64,000 nucleotides of DNA from Nocardia abscessus NBRC 100374 (GTDB taxonomy: Bacteria; Actinomycetota; Actinomycetes; Mycobacteriales; Mycobacteriaceae), in NCBI RefSeq assembly GCF_000308455.1, contig NZ_BAFP01000270.1, positions 1 to 64,000 of the forward strand, read 5' to 3'. The notes under the pieces are model-generated. The model was not told the DNA's origin. It worked only from the letters and a program-made list of their open reading frames with translations, and did not search any database. The position numbers and the translations under genes are program-made. Shown here in pieces: positions 41,944-51,097 of this stretch (positions are counted from its first letter, which is position 1; each line of letters begins with the position of its first letter).

Positions 41944-43263
41944 TCATCGGGGCACGGTGACCGGGTCGGCACAGCTGGCGGGCACGTCGACGAACGAGCA
42001 ATCTTTCGGCGCACGGGTCGGCCGATAATCGGGCGCTACGCCACCGGCTCGGGTGATAGCCGTGTATGCGGCCACCGCGTCCGTCGGCTTGCGCGTCAAT
42101 GCCGGATCCGTCAGGACGTCGACGGTGTACAGGCCGAAACGCGGGGTGTAAGAACCCCACTCGTAATTGTCGGTGAGACTCCAGTAGTTGTAGCCGATCA
42201 GGTTGATACCGTCGGCCTTGGCGCGCTGGAGCCAGTAGACGGTGTCCCGCAGGGAGTCGGCTCGCCCGTATCCGTCCGCGCGCGGCAGGCCGTTCTCGGT
42301 GGGCATTCCGTTCTCGACGATGTAGAGCGGCTTGCCGGGGAACTGGCGCGAATAGTGTTGCAGCGCATAATAGATGCCTTCCGGCTGCATCGGGTTCTTC
42401 CACAGTTCCGTGAAACTCGCCGAGCTGGAGAGGGTGTCGGGGGAGAGGCCGTAGTAGTAGTCGATGCCGATGTAGTCGAGCTTGGCGCCGATCTTGTCCA
42501 CCAATGGCTTGTTCACCACGTCCTCGCCGCCGGGAATGTAGGCGACATTGCTGGTCACCATCGCATCCGGCTGAACGCGATGAATGTGGTCGTAGATGCT
42601 GTTGTGCGCCTCGGCGATCCGGTCCTGCATCGCCGGCGCGGCGGTCGGTGCCAGGCCGCCGTGCCGCAGTTCGTTCACCAGGTAGAAGGTCGGCTCGTTG
42701 AACGTGACCCACAACGGCTTGTACCGGGCGTATCGATCCACGACGGCGCGTGCGTTGGCCAGCCAGTCCGCGACGATTCCCGGGTTGTCCCAGCCGCCGC
42801 GGTCCACCGCCCAGCCCGGGTAGACCCAGTGGTCGATGGTGAGCATGGGGCGCATCCCGGCGGCCGTGATCGCGGCGACGACGCCGTCGTAGAACTTCAG
42901 CCCGTCCGGGTCCCACCTGCCCGGCTCGGGCTGTAGTCGAGCCCACTCGATGCCGACCCGATAGACCTTGACGCCCAGGTCGGCGGCCAAGGCGATGTCC
43001 GAGCGGTAGCGTGTGTAGAAGTCGATCGAATCCCGATAGGGGTCCGTCGTTTTCCCGGCCGCGACGTAGCGGGACCAGTTGCTGTCCGGGGCATGCCCCT
43101 CCGATTGGTACCCCGACGCGGCGACGCCCCAGAGGAAGTCCGGGCCCATCGGCGTGACGACAGCGGGCGGCGCAGGCCGGGCAGCTGCCGGGACGGCGGC
43201 TCCGAGCAGGACCGCGATGACGGCCGCGAAGACGGCCGAGACGCGGCGGTGGTGGAAACGCAT
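41944..43263 (-). CDS. Secreted family 1 glycoside hydrolase (beta-glucosidase-like)
   Basis: 439 residues from ATG 43263. Signal peptide (RVSAVFAAVIAVLLGAAVPA, cut near AAARP), then a GH1 barrel: DFLWGVAASGYQSEGHAPDS, WARLQPEPGRWDPDGLKFYD, acid/base Glu in WVTFNEPTFYLVN and nucleophile Glu in YIVENGMPTENG, with YNYWSLTDNYEWGSYTPRFG. Both catalytic residues are kept. It should cut beta-glycosides outside the cell; such exported GH1 enzymes are less common than cytoplasmic ones. A short Cys-containing tail (KDCSFVDVPASCADP) may form a disulfide. Confidence 0.9.
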   Translation of the reverse strand: MRFHHRRVSAVFAAVIAVLLGAAVPAAARPAPPAVVTPMGPDFLWGVAASGYQSEGHAPDSNWSRYVAAGKTTDPYRDSIDFYTRYRSDIALAADLGVKVYRVGIEWARLQPEPGRWDPDGLKFYDGVVAAITAAGMRPMLTIDHWVYPGWAVDRGGWDNPGIVADWLANARAVVDRYARYKPLWVTFNEPTFYLVNELRHGGLAPTAAPAMQDRIAEAHNSIYDHIHRVQPDAMVTSNVAYIPGGEDVVNKPLVDKIGAKLDYIGIDYYYGLSPDTLSSSASFTELWKNPMQPEGIYYALQHYSRQFPGKPLYIVENGMPTENGLPRADGYGRADSLRDTVYWLQRAKADGINLIGYNYWSLTDNYEWGSYTPRFGLYTVDVLTDPALTRKPTDAVAAYTAITRAGGVAPDYRPTRAPKDCSFVDVPASCADPVTVPR

Positions 43264-43651
43264 CGAACTCCTGTTCCGAGACGGATGACGGTGCTCGTGG
43301 ACCTCCGGCACGCCGATCGGGGTGGGGTTGAGTCCACGGGGGACAGGGTAATTGGTCGCTTGTCCGTTTTCTCGGAGTCGGGGGAGTGAGGGTTGGGTCG
43401 GACGGGTTGTCGACGTGCCCGGTGATGGTCGGAAGGGGTGTCCCGATGCGGGAATGACAGCAAGTCAACACTAGAAACATGTGGATACGTAGATATGCGC
43501 ATCTAACAATTTATCCCCTCCTCTCTTGCACCCGCAAAAAAACAAAAACCAGCAAAGAAGGGAAGGGGTCGGACGAATGCTCGGTGTGACATGACCCTCT
43601 GTCACGGCGCGCTGATTCATCTCGGCACGAGGGCCGTGTCAGGATTCGTCC
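43264..43651. other. Intergenic region with an A-rich tract
   Basis: 388 bases between divergent genes. Around 43500-43556 the composition changes sharply: pyrimidine-rich CCCCTCCTCTCTTG is followed by an A-rich run (CGCAAAAAAACAAAAACC), rare in this GC-rich DNA. It probably marks the promoters of the divergent glucosidase and nitroreductase genes or a bent-DNA site. No ORF of note. Confidence 0.5.
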
Positions 43652-44146
43652 ATGGTCTCCAATCCGTTGCCGCGAGTGGCTCGACGGCTCGCCCAGCGGC
43701 GCTGGGTGATGCGGTCGGCGCCGCTGGTGCTCCGGGTGGAGCGGTTGCTGCGGCGGGTGAGCGGTGGGCGGATGGGCGTCCTGGACTTGGCCGGGCTGCC
43801 GTCGATCGAAGTCACCGTGGCGGGGCGCAAGACCGGGCTCCCGCGCACCACGTCACTGCTCTACGTTCCGCGCGGTGCGGACTTCATCGTTCTCGGGTCG
43901 AACTGGGGAAGTCCCGCGCATCCGGTGTGGTCGGCGAATCTGCGTGCCGCGCGGACCGCCTCGGTCCGGCACAAGGGGGAGCAGTTCCTGGTGACGGTAC
44001 GGGAGATCACCGGTGTGGAGCGAAAGCCGTTCTGGGATCTCGCGGTCGCGTTCTGGCCGGGCTACGCGATGGAGTACGAACTGTCCGGCGGCCGGGTGTT
44101 CCGTATCTTCGAGCTGCGTCGGCAATCCGCCTGCGCCAGTGTGTGA
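43652..44146 (+). CDS. Deazaflavin (F420)-dependent nitroreductase-family protein
   Basis: 164 residues from ATG 43652. Ddn/FDOR-A pattern: VLDLAGLPSIEVTVAGRKTG, LPRTTSLLYVPRGADFIVLG, SNWGSPAHPVWSANLRAART. Residues GRKTG-x-R and SxWG...HP.W are the F420-phosphate and ring contacts of this split-barrel family, which reduces quinones and nitro compounds in mycobacteria and nocardiae. The N-terminal 25 residues are basic and could sit at the membrane. Single gene. Confidence 0.85.
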   Translation: MVSNPLPRVARRLAQRRWVMRSAPLVLRVERLLRRVSGGRMGVLDLAGLPSIEVTVAGRKTGLPRTTSLLYVPRGADFIVLGSNWGSPAHPVWSANLRAARTASVRHKGEQFLVTVREITGVERKPFWDLAVAFWPGYAMEYELSGGRVFRIFELRRQSACASV

Positions 44147-44197
44147 TCGGGAATCGAGCGGCGGCTCGGTGTCGGTGGGGGCGGCTACGGTGGGCAG

Positions 44198-46492
44198 GTG
44201 ACCACGCATCTGACTCACTGGGGTGCCTTCGAGGCGGACAGCGACGGCGAACGGCTCACGGAGGTCCGGCCGTGGCGTGGTGATCCGGAGCCGACGCCGC
44301 TGATCGACAACGTGGCTTCAGCGCAGCATCATCCGACTCGGATCGACCAGCCGTACGTTCGCCGGGGCTGGCTGGAGAACGGGCCGGGTCCCGGTCCGCG
44401 CGGGTCGGAATCCTTTGTCCCGGTGTCGTGGGAGCGGGCGTTGGACCTGCTGGCCGGCGAGCTCGGGCGGGTGTACCAGCAGTACGGTGCGGAGGCGGTC
44501 TACGGCGGCTCGTACGGCTGGGCCAGCGCGGGGCGCTTTCATCATGCGCAGAGTCAGCTGCACCGGTTCCTCAACAGTCTGGGCGGCTATGTCCGGCACG
44601 TGAACAGCTACAGTCTGGGCACGTCGACGGTGTTCTTGCCCTATGTCATCGGCGATATCGGCTGGGTGACGCAACAGGCGACGGCCAAGGCCGTGCTGGC
44701 CGAACATTCCGAGCTGGTGGTGGCCTTCGGTGGTCTGTCGCCGAAGAACGCGGCCGTGTCGCCGGGCGGTGTCTCGCGGCACAACACGCGCGGCTGGATC
44801 GCGGCGGCGCGGGCGCGGGGCTGCCGGTTCGTGTCGATCAGCCCGCTGCGCGACGACACCCCGTCCGAGGGTGACGCCGAGTGGATCGCCCCGTTGCCGG
44901 GAACCGATGTGGCGATGATGCTGGCGCTCGCGCAGGTGCTGGACGCGGAAGACTTGACGGACCAGGAGTTCCTGCGCGAGTGCACGGTCGGCTACGACCG
45001 CTTCGCGGCGTACCTGCGTGGCGCGGTGGACGGCGTCGCGAAGGATCCGGAGTGGGCGGCGGCGATCACCGGTGTGCCCGCGGGCCGTATCCGGGCGTTG
45101 GCGCGCGAGATGGCTGCCGCGCGGACGCTGGTGACGGTGAGCTGGTCGCTACAGCGTGCGCAGCATGGTGAGCAGCCGTTGTGGGCGGGTGTGGCGCTCG
45201 CGGCGATGCTGGGGCAGATCGGGCTTCCCGGTGGCGGGTTCGGGCACGGCTACGGGTCGGCGGCGAGCGTAGGGGAACCGGCGCGTGTGCCGGTGCCGCG
45301 ACTTCCGCAGGGGCGCAATGGCGTCGACGTCTTCATACCGGTCGCGCGGATCGCGGATATGCTGCTGAATCCCGGTGTGGCCTATCGGTACAACGGCCGG
45401 GAACTGGTGTATCCGGATGTGCGGTTGGTGTATTGGTGCGGCGGAAGTCCGTTCCATCACCACCAGGATCTGGCTCGTTTGCGTGCGGCGTTCGCGCGTC
45501 CGGACACGGTCGTGGTGCACGATGCGTTCTGGACGGCTACCGCGCGGCACGCCGATATCGTGCTGCCGTCGACGATGTCCATCGAGCGTGACGACTACGG
45601 CGTGGGTGAGGGCGACAGTGTGTTCTTTCCCATGAAGGCGCTGACACGCCCGCGTGCGCAGGCTCGCGACGACTATTCGATTTTCGCGGCGGCAGCCGAT
45701 CGGCTCGGTGTCGGTACCGAGTTCACCGAGGGACGCTCCGCCGGTGAGTGGCTGCGGCATCTGTACGAGCAGTGGTGCGTCACGCAGTTACGTGCGGGCC
45801 ATGAGCTGCCGGATTTCGACACGTTCTGGGCGGGCGAGAGCCTAGAGCTCCCGGTGCCCGACCCGCGGCAGGTGCTGGCCGCGGATTTCCGGGCCGCCCC
45901 GGACCGGTACCCGCTCACCACGCCCAGCGGGAAGATCGAGATCTTCTCCGGGACCATCGCCGGTTTCGGATACACCGATTGTCCGGGGCATCCGGTGTGG
46001 TTGGAGCCGGAGGAGTGGCTCGGTGGCCCGGCAGCCGAGCGGTACCCGTTGCAGTTGGTGGCGAATCAGCCGCGGACCAAGCTGCACAGCCAACTCGATG
46101 TGGGGGCGTTCAGCCGGTCGGTCAAGATCCAGGGACGGGAGCCGATTCGCATGCATCCTTCGGATGCCGCGGCCCGTGGTCTGCGTGCCGGTGCGATTGT
46201 GCGGGTGTTCAACGAGCGGGGTAGTTGTCTGGCCGGACTGGTGGTGGACGACGGTGTGCGGGTCGGTGTCGCGCAGCTGTCCACCGGGGCGTGGTACGAC
46301 CCCGACCCGGCCGATCCGACGTTCTGCCGTCACGGCAATCCGAACGTGCTCATCGCCGACCGTCCCTCCTCCACGCTCAGTCAGGGCTGCGCCGGGCAAC
46401 TCACGCTGGTGGAGGTCGAGCGCTATGCGGGTCCGCTCACAGAGGTGGACGTGATCCGCCCGCCCCGGACAGCGGATGCGCCCGAACCGTAG
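44198..46492 (+). CDS. Molybdopterin-dependent oxidoreductase (BisC/TorA-like)
   Basis: 764 residues from GTG 44198. DMSO-reductase family catalytic subunit: SFVPVSWERALDLLAGELGR, GGSYGWASAGRFHHAQSQLH, VNSYSLGTSTVFLPYVIGDI (Ser as probable Mo ligand), FVSISPLRDDTPSEGDAEWI, LGQIGLPGGGFGHGYGSAAS and the C-terminal HPSDAAARGLRAGAIVRVFN. There is no N-terminal Fe-S motif and no twin-arginine signal, which points to a cytoplasmic BisC-type S- or N-oxide reductase. Biotin sulfoxide, methionine sulfoxide or TMAO are possible substrates. Single gene; the following LysR gene is 184 bases on. Confidence 0.88.
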   Translation: MTTHLTHWGAFEADSDGERLTEVRPWRGDPEPTPLIDNVASAQHHPTRIDQPYVRRGWLENGPGPGPRGSESFVPVSWERALDLLAGELGRVYQQYGAEAVYGGSYGWASAGRFHHAQSQLHRFLNSLGGYVRHVNSYSLGTSTVFLPYVIGDIGWVTQQATAKAVLAEHSELVVAFGGLSPKNAAVSPGGVSRHNTRGWIAAARARGCRFVSISPLRDDTPSEGDAEWIAPLPGTDVAMMLALAQVLDAEDLTDQEFLRECTVGYDRFAAYLRGAVDGVAKDPEWAAAITGVPAGRIRALAREMAAARTLVTVSWSLQRAQHGEQPLWAGVALAAMLGQIGLPGGGFGHGYGSAASVGEPARVPVPRLPQGRNGVDVFIPVARIADMLLNPGVAYRYNGRELVYPDVRLVYWCGGSPFHHHQDLARLRAAFARPDTVVVHDAFWTATARHADIVLPSTMSIERDDYGVGEGDSVFFPMKALTRPRAQARDDYSIFAAAADRLGVGTEFTEGRSAGEWLRHLYEQWCVTQLRAGHELPDFDTFWAGESLELPVPDPRQVLAADFRAAPDRYPLTTPSGKIEIFSGTIAGFGYTDCPGHPVWLEPEEWLGGPAAERYPLQLVANQPRTKLHSQLDVGAFSRSVKIQGREPIRMHPSDAAARGLRAGAIVRVFNERGSCLAGLVVDDGVRVGVAQLSTGAWYDPDPADPTFCRHGNPNVLIADRPSSTLSQGCAGQLTLVEVERYAGPLTEVDVIRPPRTADAPEP

Positions 46493-46647
46493 GCGCCGTT
46501 CACCGCGGTTGCCGTTGGTCGGCCAGCTCGGGACCTACCGATCGGCTGAACATCGAACGGTTGTAGGTTGAACCCTGCCCGATCGCGATTTCTGGTTCAT
46601 ATGAGCAGTGCAGATCGCCGAGGTCGAACAAGGGCACGGCAATATAA

Positions 46648-46662
46648 ACAACGTTTGGTTGT
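46648..46662. promoter_or_regulatory. LysR-type inverted repeat ACAAC-N5-GTTGT
   Basis: Perfect five-base arms around GTTTG, with T-N11-A geometry, directly upstream of the ribosome site of the LysR gene. Likely the autoregulatory site of that regulator. Confidence 0.4.
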
Positions 46663-46676
46663 CGACGGAGGTCTCT

Positions 46677-47675
46677 GTGGAGCTGGATCTCGCGGCGTTG
46701 CGCGCGTTCGTCGCGGTGGTGGAGGAGGAGCAGTTCGGCCATGCCGCGGCCGTGCTGGGGATCAGTCAGCAGGCGGTGTCCAAGCGCATCGCGAAGCTCG
46801 AATCGCAGCTCGGGGCAGAACTTCTCGACCGCGGGCCCGGCAGCAGTGTGCCGACCGGCGCCGGTAGTCGGTTGCTGCCGCATGCGCGGTCGCTGCTCGC
46901 GGGCGCGGAGGCCGCGGTGCGGGCGGTGCGCGCGGAGGTGCGGCCGTTGCGGGTGGCGGTGCTGGGCAAACGTATGGCCGCGACCGAGTTGATGGAGTTC
47001 TATCTCGCGCGTCATCCGCGCTGCGACACCGAGGTGGTGATCTCGAATATGATCACGACCTCGCGGGAGGCGTTGCGCAGCGGCATCGTCGACGCGGCCC
47101 TCGCTCGCGCGTACGGCGGCCCGGTGACGTTGCCCGATGACATCGTTGCCGCTCCGGCGTATCTGGAGCCGTTGTATCTCTTGGTGGGCAAGGATCATCC
47201 GTTCGCGGGACGGTCGACGATCGCGTTGCGGGAGATCGCCGGGCAGCCGGTGTGGGTGCCGGGGGCGGCCGTGCCGTCGGAGTGGGCGGACTTCTATCGG
47301 GATCTCAGCGCGTTCAGCGGGATTCCCGTCGACACCACCGGCCCGTTGGTGAATCTGGCGGAGATCGTCGAACGCATCGCGCATTCGTCGTCGCTGACGA
47401 CCTTCACCGGAGACGGGGGCCGGACGCCGTGGCATCCGAACGTGCGGCGCTTGATGATCGTCGATCCCACACCGGCCTATCCGCTGGCGCTGCTGTGGTC
47501 GGCGAGTAACCGGCATCCGGGACTGCGGCATCTGATCGCGCACGTCGCCGACAACTACAACCGGGACACCGCCGCCGCCTGCTGGGTTCCCGAACGCGAT
47601 CGGGAGTTGTTCGCGGTGCCGGGTGCCGCGCCCGGTCCGGATCGTCCGCCCGTGCCTCTACCATTCCCCAGGTGA
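46677..47675 (+). CDS. LysR-family regulator
   Basis: 332 residues from GTG 46677, with GGAGG five bases before; the frame is open up to 46608 but the extension is unlike the family start. HTH: LDLAALRAFVAVVEEEQFGH, AAAVLGISQQAVSKRIAKLE, SQLGAELLDRG. The effector domain (LRVAVLGKRMAATELMEFYL, YLLVGKDHPFAGRSTIALRE) is LysR_substrate type. Its last four bases overlap the LexA-like gene (GTGA), so the two are translated together, an unusual pairing. Confidence 0.88.
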   Translation: MELDLAALRAFVAVVEEEQFGHAAAVLGISQQAVSKRIAKLESQLGAELLDRGPGSSVPTGAGSRLLPHARSLLAGAEAAVRAVRAEVRPLRVAVLGKRMAATELMEFYLARHPRCDTEVVISNMITTSREALRSGIVDAALARAYGGPVTLPDDIVAAPAYLEPLYLLVGKDHPFAGRSTIALREIAGQPVWVPGAAVPSEWADFYRDLSAFSGIPVDTTGPLVNLAEIVERIAHSSSLTTFTGDGGRTPWHPNVRRLMIVDPTPAYPLALLWSASNRHPGLRHLIAHVADNYNRDTAAACWVPERDRELFAVPGAAPGPDRPPVPLPFPR

Positions 47676-48334
47676 CCGGATACGACCCGCTCGACGCGTT
47701 CGAGCACCTCGACACCTCGACGTTGCCGCCGCGACAGCAGCGGATTCTCGCCACTATTCGGGACTGGGTTCTCCGGCACGGGTATCCGCCGAACACGCGC
47801 GAGATCGGTGACGCGGTGGGTCTGCGGTCGGCGTCGTCGGTGTCCAAGCATTTGAAGAGCCTGGAAGAGCGCGGTTTTCTGCGGCGCAGCCGCACGGTGT
47901 CGCGTCCGATCGACGTGCGGATGTTCCTGCAGCCGCCCGCGCGGCGGGAGATTGCGGACGACGCGGTGGCGGTGCCGGTGGTCGGCGATATCGCCGCGGG
48001 CGCTCCGATCCTGGCCGAGGAGCATGCCGAGGACACGATGACGTTGCCGCGTGAGCTGGTCGGGCGGGGCACGGTGTTCGGGCTGCGGGTGCGTGGCGAT
48101 TCGATGATCGAGGCGGCCATCTGCGACGGCGACATCGTGGTGGTACGCAAGCAGCACGAGGCGCATTCGGGCGAGATCGTGGCGGCGATGATCGACGGGG
48201 AGGCGACGGTGAAGGTGTACCGGCGGCGCAACGGTCATGTGTTTCTGGAGCCGCGCAACCCGGCCTACGAGGTGATCGACGGCGACGAAGCGATCGTGCT
48301 CGGCAAGGTCGTGTCGGTGATGCGGCGGGTCTGA
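47672..48334 (+). CDS. LexA-type SOS repressor paralogue
   Basis: 220 residues from GTG 47672. Winged-helix DNA-binding domain PPRQQRILATIRDWVLRHGY, PPNTREIGDAVGLRSASSVS, KHLKSLEERGFLRR, then an S24 domain: cleavage site Ala-Gly in DIAAGAPILAEE, nucleophile Ser in RGDSMIEAAICDGD and general-base Lys in GEATVKVYRRRNG. All self-cleavage residues are present. Coupling to a LysR gene rather than to nrdR or a cell-division gene suggests an additional paralogue, but it could be the only LexA of the genome. No SOS box was seen immediately upstream. Confidence 0.85.
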   Translation: MTGYDPLDAFEHLDTSTLPPRQQRILATIRDWVLRHGYPPNTREIGDAVGLRSASSVSKHLKSLEERGFLRRSRTVSRPIDVRMFLQPPARREIADDAVAVPVVGDIAAGAPILAEEHAEDTMTLPRELVGRGTVFGLRVRGDSMIEAAICDGDIVVVRKQHEAHSGEIVAAMIDGEATVKVYRRRNGHVFLEPRNPAYEVIDGDEAIVLGKVVSVMRRV

Positions 48335-48404
48335 CCTGGGTGAACTCTCGGGGCGCGGAGTGCCCGGCGCGGCCTCCCGCGGTGAGCGCCGTACCCTGAA
48401 CACC

Positions 48405-49376
48405 ATGTCGGACGTCGCGCGGACGCCTCCCGGGGCCGGGTTCGAGCAGCTGGTGCGTTTGCTCACCGGCCGCCGGGTCGTCGCGCTGACCGGTGCCGGG
48501 ATCTCGACCGACAGCGGGATCCCGGACTATCGCGGTCCGTCCTCGCCGCCGCGCAACCCGATGACCTATCAGCAGTTCGTCGGCGATCCGGTGTTCCGGC
48601 AGCGGTACTGGGCGCGTAATCACGTCGGCTGGCGGCGCATGGACGGGTCGCGCCCCAATCCCGGGCATCGCGCGCTGGCGCGGCTGGAGCGCATGGGCGT
48701 GGTCACCGGGCTGATCACCCAGAACGTGGACCTGCTGCACACCAAGGCGGGGCATCGGCGGGTGATCGACCTGCACGGCACCTACGCGCGGGTGCGCTGC
48801 CTGGGCTGTGCGGCCTTGGTCTCGCGGATGTCGCTCGCCGACCGGCTGGAGGCGGTCAATCCGGGCTTCGCGGCGGCCGCGACCACCAATGGGCTGGAGG
48901 TCGCGCCCGACGCCGACGCGGTGGTCACCGACACCGGCGGGTTCCGGATGGTCGACTGCGTGCGCTGCGGTGGCTTGCTGAAACCGGACATCGTGTATTT
49001 CGGGGAGAACGTGCCCAAGGAGCGGGTCGCGGCGGCCTACGAGCTCGTCGACGCGGCGGACGCGCTGCTGGTCGCCGGGTCGTCGCTGACCGTGATGTCC
49101 GGGTTGCGATTCGTGCGTCACGCCGCGAAACGCGGCCGTCCCGTGGTCATTGTCAATCGCGGCCGCACTCGCGGTGACGAGCTGGCCGCGCTGACGCTGG
49201 ACGCGGGGTGCTCGACCGTCCTGCCCGCCCTCGTCGCGCGGCTCGATGAGACTCGTATTCCGGCAACGGCTCCGGGCCGCGAAGTCGGGATGGCCGAATC
49301 CGCTCGGCGCGACGTGCTCGACCGGGACGACCCGCTGGGCAAAATCCGAGCCCGGGCAGCGACTCCGCTCGCGTAG
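48405..49376 (+). CDS. Sir2-family NAD-dependent deacylase
   Basis: 323 residues from ATG 48405. Sirtuin core: RVVALTGAGISTDSGIPDYR, TQNVDLLHTKAGHRRVIDLH (catalytic His in LHG), zinc Cys pairs CLGC and CVRCGG, then GGLLKPDIVYFGENVPKERV and VAGSSLTVMSGLRFVRHAAK. Complete, so it should remove acyl groups from lysines using NAD. A 50-residue insert between the zinc pairs (LADRLEAVNPGFAAAATTNG) makes it longer than typical 240-residue bacterial sirtuins. Follows the LexA-like gene by 70 bases. Confidence 0.9.
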   Translation: MSDVARTPPGAGFEQLVRLLTGRRVVALTGAGISTDSGIPDYRGPSSPPRNPMTYQQFVGDPVFRQRYWARNHVGWRRMDGSRPNPGHRALARLERMGVVTGLITQNVDLLHTKAGHRRVIDLHGTYARVRCLGCAALVSRMSLADRLEAVNPGFAAAATTNGLEVAPDADAVVTDTGGFRMVDCVRCGGLLKPDIVYFGENVPKERVAAAYELVDAADALLVAGSSLTVMSGLRFVRHAAKRGRPVVIVNRGRTRGDELAALTLDAGCSTVLPALVARLDETRIPATAPGREVGMAESARRDVLDRDDPLGKIRARAATPLA

Positions 49377-49481
49377 ACCCGCGTTTTTCCTGATGGGAGC
49401 GGTGACGAGCACAGGGGCGGTGCCGCGCACGGGTTCAGGATCGTGCTGATCGCAATCATTCTGTGAACCGGTCGCGCGCCT

Positions 49482-49498
49482 TACTGTTCCGGACAGTA
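49482..49498. promoter_or_regulatory. Inverted repeat TACTGT-N5-ACAGTA before the ABC operon
   Basis: Perfect six-base arms, 25 bases upstream of the first gene of the sulfonate-type operon, within its likely promoter. Possible operator for a sulfur-control regulator (inference). The rest of the 146-base gap shows nothing. Confidence 0.45.
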
Positions 49499-49522
49499 CT
49501 TCTCGTGTGAGGACCGTGTCCG

Positions 49523-50365
49523 ATGACGTTGCAGTTGGATCCGACCACATCTGCGCCCCCTTCCCCTCCGGCCGAGGCGACCGCCGAGAGCCCGGCTCCG
49601 TTCACTCGCAGGCTGTTCGGCCTGGCCCGGGCATCCTCCGGACTGATTGTGGCGGTGATCATCTGGCAGCTGGGCGCCCGGTCCTGGCTCGGCACGACCA
49701 CGCCCGCGCCGACGGAGGTGCTCGAGGCCGGGTGGGAGCTGATCCGCTCGGGTGAGCTGTGGCAGCATCTGGCCGCCTCCGGGCGGCGGGTGGCGGTCGG
49801 GCTGACGATCGGCATCGGCATCGGCCTGGTGTGTGGCGTGGCGGCCGGTTTGTTCCGGATCGCCGAGGATCTGGTGAACGGCCCGCTGCAGGCGTTGCGG
49901 ATGCTGCCGACGCTGGCGTTGGTGCCGGTGTTCATCATCTGGTTCGGCATCGGTGATTCGTTCAAGATCGCGCTGATCATCGTCGCGCCCATCTTCCCGA
50001 TCTACCTGAACGTGCTGGCCGGTATCCGTGGCGTGGACCGGCGTCTGGTGGAGGCGGCGGAATCCTTGGGACTCAACCGGTTCGAGCTGACCACGAAGAT
50101 CATCCTGCCCGGCGCGTTGCCGCAGATCTTCGTCGGATTGCGGCAGGCGCTGGGCATCGGCTGGCTCACCTTGGTCGTCGCGGAGATGCAGACGACGCCG
50201 GTCGGTCTCGGCTTCTTGATGAACGATGCCAAGGAGTTCCTGCGGACCGACCAGATCTTCCTGGTTCTGGTGATCTACGCGGTCCTGGGTTTGCTCACCG
50301 ATCTGTTCGTGCGCGTGCTGGAACATCGTTTCCTGTCCTGGCGCACCGGATACGAGGGGAAGTAG
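49523..50365 (+). CDS. ABC transporter permease, sulfonate/taurine type
   Basis: 280 residues from ATG 49523. Five to six membrane segments and the cytoplasmic EAA loop EAAESLGLNRFELTTKIILP, GALPQIFVGLRQALGIGW are those of SsuC/TauC permeases (BPD_transp_1). The N-terminal 30 residues are a Pro/Ala-rich cytoplasmic tail. First gene of a five-gene operon with ATPase, flavoprotein, ferredoxin and binding lipoprotein. Relatives import alkanesulfonates, taurine, nitrate or thiamine precursors; the oxidoreductase partners favour an organosulfur substrate (inference). Confidence 0.88.
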   Translation: MTLQLDPTTSAPPSPPAEATAESPAPFTRRLFGLARASSGLIVAVIIWQLGARSWLGTTTPAPTEVLEAGWELIRSGELWQHLAASGRRVAVGLTIGIGIGLVCGVAAGLFRIAEDLVNGPLQALRMLPTLALVPVFIIWFGIGDSFKIALIIVAPIFPIYLNVLAGIRGVDRRLVEAAESLGLNRFELTTKIILPGALPQIFVGLRQALGIGWLTLVVAEMQTTPVGLGFLMNDAKEFLRTDQIFLVLVIYAVLGLLTDLFVRVLEHRFLSWRTGYEGK

Positions 50366-51097
50366 ATGACCGCCACCATCGGGACCGGTGTCCGTATCCG
50401 CGCAGCGGCGCGCGCCTTCGGCGGCCGCACGATACTGCGCGAGGTCCACCTGGATATCGCGCCGGGTGAATTCGTGGCGCTGCTCGGCGCCAGTGGCTCC
50501 GGCAAGAGCACGCTGCTGCGTGGGATCGGCGGCCTGGATCGCGGGTTCAGCGGATCGTTCGAGGTGCCAGGGTCGAAGGCGATCGTGTTCCAGGAGCACC
50601 GGCTCATTCCCTGGATCACTGTGTGGCGCAATGTGGTTCTCGGTGTCGACGGCGCCGGCAAGGCGCGTGCGCTGACGGCGCTGGCGGAAGTGGGACTCAC
50701 CTCGAAGGCGGATGCGTGGCCCGCGACGCTGTCCGGCGGTGAGGCCCAGCGTGTGGCCTTGGCCAGGGCGCTGGTGCGCAATCCGGAACTGTTGCTGCTC
50801 GACGAGCCGTTCGGCGCCCTCGACGCGCTGACCCGCTTGAAGGTGCAGGCTCTGGTGGCTCGCCTGTGGACGCTGCACCGGCAGTCGGTGCTGCTGGTGA
50901 CCCACGACGTGGAAGAGGCGCTGCTGCTGGCCGACCGCGCGCTGGTGCTGCGCGACGGCCGCATCGCCGAATCTTTCGACATCACCGTCGCCCGCCCGCG
51001 TTCGGTGGTCGATCCCGAATTCTCCGCACTCCGCCGCCGGCTGCTGCTCGCACTCGGCGTGAATCCCGAGGCACCGACAGGAGCAGAGTATGAGTGA
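50366..51097 (+). CDS. ABC transporter ATPase, sulfonate/taurine type
   Basis: 243 residues, ATG directly after the permease stop. Walker A GASGSGKST (LLGASGSGKSTLLRGIGGLD), signature LSGGEAQRVALARAL, Walker B LLLLDEPFGALDALTRLKVQ and H-loop LLVTHDVEEALLLADRALVL. The Q-loop is VFQEHRLIPWITVWRNV, the pattern of SsuB/TauB. Energises the import of the substrate carried by the lipoprotein at 53038. Overlaps the flavoprotein gene by eight bases, showing tight coupling of transport and metabolism. Confidence 0.92.
   Translation: MTATIGTGVRIRAAARAFGGRTILREVHLDIAPGEFVALLGASGSGKSTLLRGIGGLDRGFSGSFEVPGSKAIVFQEHRLIPWITVWRNVVLGVDGAGKARALTALAEVGLTSKADAWPATLSGGEAQRVALARALVRNPELLLLDEPFGALDALTRLKVQALVARLWTLHRQSVLLVTHDVEEALLLADRALVLRDGRIAESFDITVARPRSVVDPEFSALRRRLLLALGVNPEAPTGAEYE

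Noticed and set aside
49377..49522. Cysteine-type leader peptide before the sulfonate-type operon
   Set aside because: No short ORF with Cys codons and no strong terminator hairpin was found; only the inverted repeat at 49482 remains.
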